Source: Candidatus Omnitrophota bacterium (lineage in GTDB: Bacteria; Omnitrophota; Gorgyraeia; Gorgyraeales; Gorgyraeaceae). Taken from it: a stretch of 36,850 nucleotides of DNA. The stretch covers positions 1 through 36,850 of the forward strand of contig JAHJGB010000004.1 in the NCBI GenBank assembly GCA_018824725.1, in the 5' to 3' direction. Of the stretch, positions 1 through 7,795 are shown piece after piece. Below the pieces are notes generated by a model. That model did no database searches. It worked only from the letters and a program-made list of their open reading frames with translations, and had not been told where the DNA came from. The translations under genes and the position numbers were made by a program. Every line of letters begins with the position of its first letter. The first letter of the stretch is position 1.

Positions 1-1
1 C

Positions 2-57
2 CAAATTTTGCGAAGCAAAATTTGATCCCGAGTCCCGATTTATCGGGACGAGGGACC
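2..57. repeat. Two adjacent hairpins downstream of the sugar transferase gene
   Basis: CAAATTTTGC-gaa-GCAAAATTTG (2-24) and GTCCCGA-ttta-TCGGGAC (32-49), with outer TCCC/GGGA (26-29/52-55). Confidence 0.7.
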
Positions 58-59
58 TT

Positions 60-1508
60 TTACCGCGCGCCTATTAAAAAAAGCACTGCCGGTATTGTTT
101 TTAATATGATCTTAAGGTCCATCCCCAGCGACCAGTTATCGATATATTCAAGGTCCAGCTTCATCCATTTTTCAAAATCCACATTGTTTCTCCCGTTTGC
201 CTGCCATAAACACGTAAGCCCAGGCTTCATGCTCAGCCTTCTTCTCTGCCACACCTCGTATCTGTCTATTTCTGAAGGGAGCGGCGGCCTTGGCCCCACA
301 ATAGACATCTCGCCTTTTAGGACATTGACTAGTTGCGGCAATTCATCCATACTGGACCTTCTCAAAAAAGCGCCGAACCTGGTAACTCTCGGGTCATTGC
401 GCATTTTAAACACAGGGCCTTTCATAGTATTGAACTTTTCCAGTTCAGCCTTTTTAGCCTCTGCGCCTTCCATCATGGTCCTGAATTTATACATGACAAA
501 CTTCCTGCCGTTCAATCCGCTTCTCACCTGCTTGAATATCGCAGGCCCTGGAGACAGAAACTTTATCATGGCTGTCAGCGCCAGGAATATCGGCAATGCC
601 AGTATTATCCCGGCCAATGACATTATTATATCAAATACCCTCTTTAATAACAATTGCCATTCTTCTCCTATGGTTGTTTGAAAGCTCAAAAGCGGCATGC
701 CTTCTATCTCGCTAGAGACAGAACGCGCTATATTCAGGTTGAAAAAGTCCGCGGCTATGTTTGTCCTTATGCCCTGAACCTCGCAGGCCAACAGGCTTTT
801 TTCAATCATAGAAAGCCAGGACCTCGGGACTATAAACATGACCTCATCCACAACCTTCTCATTTAATATTCCTGGTATATCATCCAGCGTTCCTATTACC
901 TTTTTTCCGGCTATTGTTTTATCCAGCATATCTTTGTCCACATCTATGAGGCCCAATATCCTCAAGCCCCACTCGTTATGCCTGTGCACAAGATTTATAA
1001 AATTTCCCGCCCTCTGCCCTGTGCCCACCAACAATATGTTTCTGAAGTTATAACCCTTTTTTCTCATATGCCTCAGAAAGGTTACGATAGAAAAACGCTC
1101 TAGTATCAATAAAGCGCAGCTTATTAAAAATAAAAGTGCTATAAAACTTCTGCTTACAAAATCAAGTTTCAGAATAAATGCCGCCGCTGCAATAACTATC
1201 ATTGTCAGAAACGCGCTTTTAATAATCCCCCACACTAATTCAAAAAAGTTCTTTCTCCTGAAAGATTCATATAAGCCTGACGCGCTGAGCGAAGCCCACC
1301 AGGTAAATAATATGAGAGGCAATATGTTCAGATACTTCAAAGAATCTCTCAGCTCTCCTATTACCTGCTTCCCCGGAAAAAGGTCCAGCCTGTAAATAAT
1401 ATGCATGTGCTGCCTTAAAATAAATGCTGCAAAAAATGCGGCAAGCACTACCAGCATATCTATTACCATCGAAAGTCTTCTAAAAACCTGCTCTTTTTCT
1501 TTTATCAT
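60..1508 (-). CDS. Undecaprenyl-phosphate sugar phosphotransferase (polyprenyl glycosylphosphotransferase, WbaP/EpsE-type), initiating enzyme of EPS synthesis
   Basis: Multi-TM N-terminus; C-terminal KRVFDIIMSLAGIILALP...YKFRTM...LRRSSMDELPQLVNVLKGEMSIVGPRPPLP...KPGLTCLWQANGRN bacterial sugar transferase signature. Confidence 0.93.
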   Translation of the reverse strand: MIKEKEQVFRRLSMVIDMLVVLAAFFAAFILRQHMHIIYRLDLFPGKQVIGELRDSLKYLNILPLILFTWWASLSASGLYESFRRKNFFELVWGIIKSAFLTMIVIAAAAFILKLDFVSRSFIALLFLISCALLILERFSIVTFLRHMRKKGYNFRNILLVGTGQRAGNFINLVHRHNEWGLRILGLIDVDKDMLDKTIAGKKVIGTLDDIPGILNEKVVDEVMFIVPRSWLSMIEKSLLACEVQGIRTNIAADFFNLNIARSVSSEIEGMPLLSFQTTIGEEWQLLLKRVFDIIMSLAGIILALPIFLALTAMIKFLSPGPAIFKQVRSGLNGRKFVMYKFRTMMEGAEAKKAELEKFNTMKGPVFKMRNDPRVTRFGAFLRRSSMDELPQLVNVLKGEMSIVGPRPPLPSEIDRYEVWQRRRLSMKPGLTCLWQANGRNNVDFEKWMKLDLEYIDNWSLGMDLKIILKTIPAVLFLIGAR

Positions 1509-1512
1509 GATA

Positions 1513-3684
1513 TCACTCCTTTATTATTTCATAATATATGGTTTTGTAACTCTCCTGTATACGAAAAGAAAAACTGCCTTTAGCGGCATTCACAGGTATC
1601 TGAGATTTTCTAAGGCCGTTTTCATCCAGGATGAAAACCTTTGCAGGCTTGCGGAGATTATTTTTTATGCTTACTTCTCCTTCTATGGCCTCTACTAGAA
1701 TAGGCGCAGCGCCTTTATTCAAAATATATACATCCCTTTGAATATCATTTGGCTTTTTTGTTATATGCGGGGTAAACTTCTGGCCTTTATTCCTGGCCCT
1801 GCCCACAACTGCGGCCAGGAGATGACTTGAATAGCCGATCTCTTTCCCGTCCAGGGAAGTCACTGTAAAAGTGGCAAAATCTGAGGCTGTAGAAAACTTT
1901 ATGCCGTTATACTCAAATTGCGCTTCTTTCCCTATGAAACCGCAAAAAGAAACTGTCTTAGGGCTTTTTAATATAAAAATCCCTTTTTCAGAATCGCTGA
2001 TAAGCTCTCCTGTATCAGACATGATCCTTTTATTTTTCGGAGATAATTCTTTAAGATACGGGTAATTCATGCCACCTGTATCCTGCCTGTCAAAATCCTT
2101 CTCCAGCCTGGATACGTACATAATACCGGCTGTCTTTAATTTATCCTGATACGCGTCTTCCATATTAAAAAGTTTATTGATATTATAAGAGACCCTATAT
2201 TCATTCACTGCGCTGGCCACATCGCCTCTTAAAAAAATAATACTGGCTATAGGGAAAAGCCCCATCTTCGCGGGGTCATTAAATATAACTGTGCCGTAAT
2301 AAAGCCTTTTTTCAAGCTTATCCCAGGACATGCCCCAGCCGCCGTTATAGGCATACAAAAACAACCCATCCCAGTCATTCAACCTGGCGTATGAAGCTGT
2401 TGTCAATATATCACTAGCCCTCCAATCATTAGGCCAGTTACTCCCCCATTCCGTAGAGATAAGGGGTTTTTTATAAACCTTTGCCGCGCCTATGGTATTG
2501 ATGATAGTGGCGGAATTCAAGCAGTTCTGCATTATAAGGGGCCTATTGTGAATCCTGTCCAGGTTGTCGCTGAGGTCCCAATACGCATGGATGTCTATAA
2601 AATCCATCTTTGAATCCGCTGCCAGGTTTAAATTACTATATGGAAGATTCGAAGAGCCTATGGGCACCTTTACCCCTATCGAACGCAGATATTTATACAT
2701 CTCTTCCTGATATCCGCTTTGAATCTCTAATAAAAATTCTCCGTCTTCGTGCCATTCCCCTGCAGCATCCCTGCCTTTGGCAATAAGCCATTTCTTCCAG
2801 ATGCCCCGTATCTCTTCCTTATAATAAGAAGGCAACGCTTCACATAAACTCTTTAGAAAAATGGTATTTTCATTGGTCATTTCCACCATCGCAATACTGG
2901 GTTCGTCAATATAAGCTTTACCGGTATACGGATTCACGTGGGTCAAAAAATCAGCGGCAAACTTTTTGCTCAACTCTATAATCCGCTTATTAAAAAATGA
3001 AACGCTCATCGTAGAATGGCGTTTTATCATGTCATACTGAAGCACATCATCTCCTATTTTAAACCTTCTGGCGCCTAATCCAAATACGTCGAAACATACG
3101 TATATGCCGTTTTGTTTTAATTGATATATAAAATAATCCAGCCTCTCCATCTGCGAATCTGAAAAATGCTGTGAATCATTATAGGCTGAATCTATTATGC
3201 CGCCCGGGGTTTCGTTATCCAGAAAATGCATCCTTACTGCGTTGCAGCCAAGCTGCGCCAATCTCTTTGCAATATCCTCTGCCTGGCCGTGATCCGGAAA
3301 ACACGCCCTGTCTGAATGAATATTCAATCCCCAGAACCTTGCGCGCTTTCCGTCCTGAAAATAGAAATGCCCGTCTTTAACTGACATAAATCCGTGTTTT
3401 CCGGCAGGCGCATCCAGTAAATAGCTGACATCCACTACAGAGCCTTTGCAATAGTTCCATGGTGTATAAAAAGCAAACCATCCTTTTTCTTCCTCTCTGT
3501 CAATCATATTCAGAGGGAAAAATCCGAAAAGCGCCACTAATGCCCCGGCTATTAATTTTTTATACATTCGCGGCCACAAAACTGCGGTCTTTAGGCCACG
3601 GATAGGCAATGGCCGCTCAGTATTCCGCCCAAAGAACCCCGGGTTTAAGCCCGGGTGGGCTTCATATTCCTTAACTGTACGCAT
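1513..3684 (-). CDS. Cellulase-like (GH5-type) secreted glycoside hydrolase; true start uncertain (3684 or internal ATG at 3567)
   Basis: DGKRARFWGLNIHSDRACFPDH...AKRLAQLGCNAVRMHFLDN...MVEMTNENT...STEWGSNWP pattern of TIM-barrel glycosidases; hydrophobic segment follows MYKK; residues ~9-40 are encoded by a dispersed repeat. Confidence 0.75.
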   Translation of the reverse strand: MRTVKEYEAHPGLNPGFFGRNTERPLPIRGLKTAVLWPRMYKKLIAGALVALFGFFPLNMIDREEEKGWFAFYTPWNYCKGSVVDVSYLLDAPAGKHGFMSVKDGHFYFQDGKRARFWGLNIHSDRACFPDHGQAEDIAKRLAQLGCNAVRMHFLDNETPGGIIDSAYNDSQHFSDSQMERLDYFIYQLKQNGIYVCFDVFGLGARRFKIGDDVLQYDMIKRHSTMSVSFFNKRIIELSKKFAADFLTHVNPYTGKAYIDEPSIAMVEMTNENTIFLKSLCEALPSYYKEEIRGIWKKWLIAKGRDAAGEWHEDGEFLLEIQSGYQEEMYKYLRSIGVKVPIGSSNLPYSNLNLAADSKMDFIDIHAYWDLSDNLDRIHNRPLIMQNCLNSATIINTIGAAKVYKKPLISTEWGSNWPNDWRASDILTTASYARLNDWDGLFLYAYNGGWGMSWDKLEKRLYYGTVIFNDPAKMGLFPIASIIFLRGDVASAVNEYRVSYNINKLFNMEDAYQDKLKTAGIMYVSRLEKDFDRQDTGGMNYPYLKELSPKNKRIMSDTGELISDSEKGIFILKSPKTVSFCGFIGKEAQFEYNGIKFSTASDFATFTVTSLDGKEIGYSSHLLAAVVGRARNKGQKFTPHITKKPNDIQRDVYILNKGAAPILVEAIEGEVSIKNNLRKPAKVFILDENGLRKSQIPVNAAKGSFSFRIQESYKTIYYEIIKE
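3557..3670. repeat. Dispersed palindromic repeat, copy 1
   Basis: Shares TTTTTATACATTCGC (3557-3571), GCTCAGTATTCCGCCCAA (3615-3632) and a GAACCCCG..TTTAA.CCCG.G.GGGCTYCATWTTC block with 23804-23910 in opposite orientation. Confidence 0.85.
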
Positions 3685-4852
3685 CTATCAGCCTTTTTTT
3701 ATTATATTCCCAGGAAAGTTCGCCATTCAGCCTCTCGCAGCCAAGCCTCCCCATCTTTTGCCTCTTATCAGGGTCTTCCAGCAATTCTATGATTTTATCG
3801 GCAAAATCCTCCACGCTATTCGGCTCGGCGTATAATGCAGCCCCGCCTGCCGAGTATCTGGATTCGATCAGGTCAAATGATACTATAGGTTTTCCCATTG
3901 CCATGTATTCCAATATCTTATTCATCGTGGACTTGTCATTGAGCGGATTTCTCGGATCAGGCGCCACACATACATCTGAAATTGCCAGATAGCTAAAAAG
4001 CATTTCATCCGGTACTCTTCCGGTAAATATCACAGAACTATCCAGAGACAATCCCTCTTTCAGCCTCTTTAAATCATCTATGGAATCCCCGCTTCCTATT
4101 AAAGTAAATGTAATATCATTGCGTTTATATTTATTCACGATTATATCTGCTGCCATCAAAAGATAATCAACCCCGTCCTGCGGAGCCATTACTCCCAGAT
4201 ATGCCACCAGATATTTTTTCCCTAGCTTTAATTCTTCTTTCGGAGAAGCCTTTTTCAACCTTGCCGTATCAGGCCCTGTTCTCACTACAAAAATCTTATC
4301 AGGATCCAGCTTCCCTCTTGTAACAGCCATTAGTCTGTAAGAATTATTCGTCACAATCACCCTGTCAGCTGTCCTGTATGTAAGAAACTCTAAGAATAAA
4401 AGCGCTTTGTAAAGAACGCCTTTTCTGTTTTCCCCGTATTTTGAAAGATATACCTCAGGACACAGGTCATGCTGGTCATAATAAAACTTTTTTCCGAATA
4501 TCTTATAAAAAATACCCAAAAGAAAAAATGTGTCAGGCGGATTGCATGCGTGGATAATATCAAAGTTATGCCTGAAAAATACCACAAGGCTTAATAAAAA
4601 CGTCATAATAAAACAATATGAAAATTCCACTATATAGCTCAATACGCCTTTTGTGGCAGGCGCCAGGGAATACCTGTATATATTAACTCCTTCCAGAATC
4701 TCAAAACTCTTTTCTCCTTTAAAGCGCGGGCATATAACGCTTACCCCGGACCCGTTTTCTTTAAGCGCCCTGGCCTCCAGCCACACGCGCCTGTCAAACG
4801 GCACAGATAAGTTTTCCACCAATATTAATATGCCCTTCGATGTAGTTTTCAT
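3671..4852 (-). CDS. Glycosyltransferase family 4 protein
   Basis: N-terminal VENLSVPFDRRVWLEARALKENG and C-terminal VAPDPRNPLNDKSTMNKILEYMAMGKPIVSFDL, typical GT4/GT1 fold. Confidence 0.9.
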   Translation of the reverse strand: MKTTSKGILILVENLSVPFDRRVWLEARALKENGSGVSVICPRFKGEKSFEILEGVNIYRYSLAPATKGVLSYIVEFSYCFIMTFLLSLVVFFRHNFDIIHACNPPDTFFLLGIFYKIFGKKFYYDQHDLCPEVYLSKYGENRKGVLYKALLFLEFLTYRTADRVIVTNNSYRLMAVTRGKLDPDKIFVVRTGPDTARLKKASPKEELKLGKKYLVAYLGVMAPQDGVDYLLMAADIIVNKYKRNDITFTLIGSGDSIDDLKRLKEGLSLDSSVIFTGRVPDEMLFSYLAISDVCVAPDPRNPLNDKSTMNKILEYMAMGKPIVSFDLIESRYSAGGAALYAEPNSVEDFADKIIELLEDPDKRQKMGRLGCERLNGELSWEYNKKRLIDAYS

Positions 4853-6135
4853 GTTAGATTGATTAAAATTTGGCCTTTTCTAAGGCCTTTGACTGCATTT
4901 TTAAACTCCTTTGTGGCATGGCCCAATACAATTACCTCAGAGTTTTTTATTACATGTTCCAAAGACACGCATAAAAGCGATGAGACATGCGGAATTTCTT
5001 TTTGTATGTAGGCCTTATTCGCGCCCATTATCCGCGCCATGGAAACATTTTTGTCGTATATCTTCAAATCAAAACCTTTGCCTATCAGATATTCGGCAAG
5101 CCTTACCATCTGGCTTTCCCGCAGATCATCTGTGCCGGGCTTAAAACTCAGGCCAAGCATGCCTATCTTTTTCTTTTTTGTCTTTATAATTTCCTCAAAA
5201 GCCCTTTGGATGCATGAGTCATTGCTTTTTTGAACAGATTCAAGTAATGGCAATGTCAAACCACCTACCCTGATCCTGTAAAGCGCTGCCTTTAAATCCT
5301 TTGGAAGGCACGAACCTCCGAAAGCAAACCCGGGCCTTAAATACCTCGCGGATATATTTGATTTTTTATCCATACACAGTAACTCCATTGCCCTTTTCCC
5401 GTCCACGCCTAATTTCAGAGAAAGCTCACCTATCTCATTGGCAAAACTGATTTTCAGCGCATGAAATATATTGTCCAGATATTTTGAAAATTCAGCTGTC
5501 TTTATATCTGTGTCAATAATAGGCATTTTTATAAAATCATATACCAGGCTCATCGCCTCTTTGTCTTTGCCGTTAAAACTGCCGACTATAATTTTCGCGG
5601 GATAATAAAAATCTTTTATAGAATCCCCTTCTCTCATGAACTCAGGGTTTACCAGGACCCCGAAATCCCTGAAAGCCTTTTTGCCGGATAATCTTTCCAG
5701 GCTGGGTATGACAATATTTTCGGTAGTACCTGGCAGAACCGTGCTTCTCACGACAATAATATGGTATCTGGTGGCCAGGCGTAAGGCCTTTCCTATTTCT
5801 TCTGAAACGTTTCTAAGGTGTCCGGCATTGATCCTGCCGTCTTCCATGGAAGGGGTGCCTACGCAAATCATGGAAATCCCGGTGTTTAAAACAGCGTCTC
5901 TGGCAGAGGTTGTGGCTAAAAACATTTTTGCCTTAACTGTCTTTGATACGATTTTATCAATGCCCTTTTCAATAACAGGGCTCTTGCCTTTATTTATCAA
6001 CAAAACCTTTTGGGGATTCACGTCTACCCCTATTACCCGGCGGCCTTTAGCTGCAAGGCATGCAGCTGTAACCAACCCTACATACCCGAGCCCGAACACG
6101 CTTAAAGATTTTTGAGTAGTTTTATTATTTTTCAT
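4849..6135 (-). CDS. algD: GDP-mannose 6-dehydrogenase-like nucleotide-sugar dehydrogenase
   Basis: FGLGYVGLVTAACLAAKG, VRSTVLPGTTENIVIP, NPEFMREG, RPGFAFGGSCLPKDLKA, LGLSFKPGTDDLRES and IPHVSSLL resemble AlgD more than Ugd from memory of the families. Confidence 0.85.
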   Translation of the reverse strand: MKNNKTTQKSLSVFGLGYVGLVTAACLAAKGRRVIGVDVNPQKVLLINKGKSPVIEKGIDKIVSKTVKAKMFLATTSARDAVLNTGISMICVGTPSMEDGRINAGHLRNVSEEIGKALRLATRYHIIVVRSTVLPGTTENIVIPSLERLSGKKAFRDFGVLVNPEFMREGDSIKDFYYPAKIIVGSFNGKDKEAMSLVYDFIKMPIIDTDIKTAEFSKYLDNIFHALKISFANEIGELSLKLGVDGKRAMELLCMDKKSNISARYLRPGFAFGGSCLPKDLKAALYRIRVGGLTLPLLESVQKSNDSCIQRAFEEIIKTKKKKIGMLGLSFKPGTDDLRESQMVRLAEYLIGKGFDLKIYDKNVSMARIMGANKAYIQKEIPHVSSLLCVSLEHVIKNSEVIVLGHATKEFKNAVKGLRKGQILINLT

Positions 6136-7757
6136 TTCATGGCTGTCTCATTAAGTTTATTTTCCGCTTTTTCCAAAGATATCTTTTCCCTGGAAACATA
6201 TAAAACAGTATTGAATTCTCCTCTATTTTCTATTAAGGCTGTGTTCACCAATACAGGGCTTTCTCTCTTTTTGCCAAATATATCAGAGTTCCAGCCAAGG
6301 ATCGGGGCAATTTCACCTTTTTTTATTTCAACTGAAAATCTCTTGTCTAAAAGCATATACAAAAATACGCCGCGATTTTCCGCCTCTATTATATTGGAAG
6401 ATAACTCCCTTATCATAGAATCCTGCCCCATGTGGAAATACTGCTTTATTATATTCTTACCGATAGCGGTTACGGAATCCTTAACCGTCCACAAAGTCTC
6501 TTTTTTATAAAAATAAATACTCCGCTTATGGGAAATACCGGGATTGTCGCAAGACGCGGTTATGCAGTCTTTTTGATCCGAAAACTCGCATTCATGCACG
6601 CTGGCTACAGGCCTTTTACCCCACATAAAAGGCCCTTTTAGCTCTGATTGATTCCGGTCATTTATCGTAATTGTATTATGGGCCCTTGTGCTCCTGAAAT
6701 AATCCCTCCATGCAGCGCCTGTGTGATATAAATATGTGCCCGGGTCTATCAATAAATCTATCCCATCCGCGGAAAGCGTTATGCTCAATAAATCTGCGTG
6801 GCCGTGCGGCGCCATAAAAGGATAGCCGAGTTCTCCGCAGTCCATCATAAGAATTTCTTCCTTACAATTATTAGAAAAACTCCTGAGAATACAGTATCCA
6901 CCTTCCTTAAAAAGCCTTGAGCTTAATCCGGGATTAACGCTTTTTATAGAATTATATTTTTCAAACCCGTCCATGCCAAAGATCCAGTAATGCTCTTCTC
7001 CAAAGCTATTGCCTTTTGCCTTAAAATCCCCTCTGGAAGATATTATGCTGGCTGTGCATAACAGGGATTTATATATATTAAAATCCTTTTTATCTGAAAG
7101 CCTGATAGCCATACCGTTGTCTGAATCTCCGACATTCGGCGCGTTACCGTTTGCACCCATTATATTCGTTATGAATTCCGCCATATTAATAAACCTCTGC
7201 CATGATTCTTCAGGCACGACGACGCTATTCTTTTTTAAAAGGCTGCAGGCAAGCCCGAAAAGGCTCATGACAAATCCCTGATAATGAAATGCCTGCTCCT
7301 TGCCAACCCCGTCTTTATACACCTGCCTTTGGATCTCGCAAAACAGCATATCCTTCCCTGTTTCTACCCAGCATCTTGAAGCCGTGAATTCAGGGAAAGT
7401 AAGGCCTGTGATAACCAGGGCACTGGCCTCTCCTATCAGATGATTATTGGCAGAGGAATAGAGCGATAGGTTATCCTTTACAAACTCTGCCTGTGTAAAA
7501 ACAGACTCAAGCAACATTTTCCTGACATCTTCTGTTAGGAAGCCTGAATTTTCTATAAATTTATATGCCCAGCACCAAGAAATAAGCCTCAGGCCTGTTT
7601 CCAGGGGGCTGACCCAGTTTATACCGCAATAAGCAGGGTTATCCTTTATCCAGGACATCATCTGAGCCAATATCTCTTTTGCGTATTTTTCATCCTGAGT
7701 CAGAAAATACGCCTTGGCCAGCGTTAAAAAATGCTGATGCCTGTTTAATTCCCACAC
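6132..7757 (-). CDS. Heparinase II/III-family protein, C-terminal part (reading frame disrupted from its N-terminal part)
   Basis: WELNRHQHFLTLAKAYFLTQDEKYA, ETGLRLISWCWAYKF, SSANNHLIGEASALVI, GHADLLSITLSADGIDLLIDPGTYLYH...RSTRAHNTI are hallmark motifs; begins mid-domain. Confidence 0.88.
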   Translation of the reverse strand: MWELNRHQHFLTLAKAYFLTQDEKYAKEILAQMMSWIKDNPAYCGINWVSPLETGLRLISWCWAYKFIENSGFLTEDVRKMLLESVFTQAEFVKDNLSLYSSANNHLIGEASALVITGLTFPEFTASRCWVETGKDMLFCEIQRQVYKDGVGKEQAFHYQGFVMSLFGLACSLLKKNSVVVPEESWQRFINMAEFITNIMGANGNAPNVGDSDNGMAIRLSDKKDFNIYKSLLCTASIISSRGDFKAKGNSFGEEHYWIFGMDGFEKYNSIKSVNPGLSSRLFKEGGYCILRSFSNNCKEEILMMDCGELGYPFMAPHGHADLLSITLSADGIDLLIDPGTYLYHTGAAWRDYFRSTRAHNTITINDRNQSELKGPFMWGKRPVASVHECEFSDQKDCITASCDNPGISHKRSIYFYKKETLWTVKDSVTAIGKNIIKQYFHMGQDSMIRELSSNIIEAENRGVFLYMLLDKRFSVEIKKGEIAPILGWNSDIFGKKRESPVLVNTALIENRGEFNTVLYVSREKISLEKAENKLNETAMK

Positions 7758-7795
7758 AAACCTGGCTTCCCCGAAACCCTTCTTATTCCTGAAAT

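Noticed and set aside
4390-4587. Minus ORF of 65 aa
   Set aside because: Alternative frame inside the GT4 gene 3671..4852
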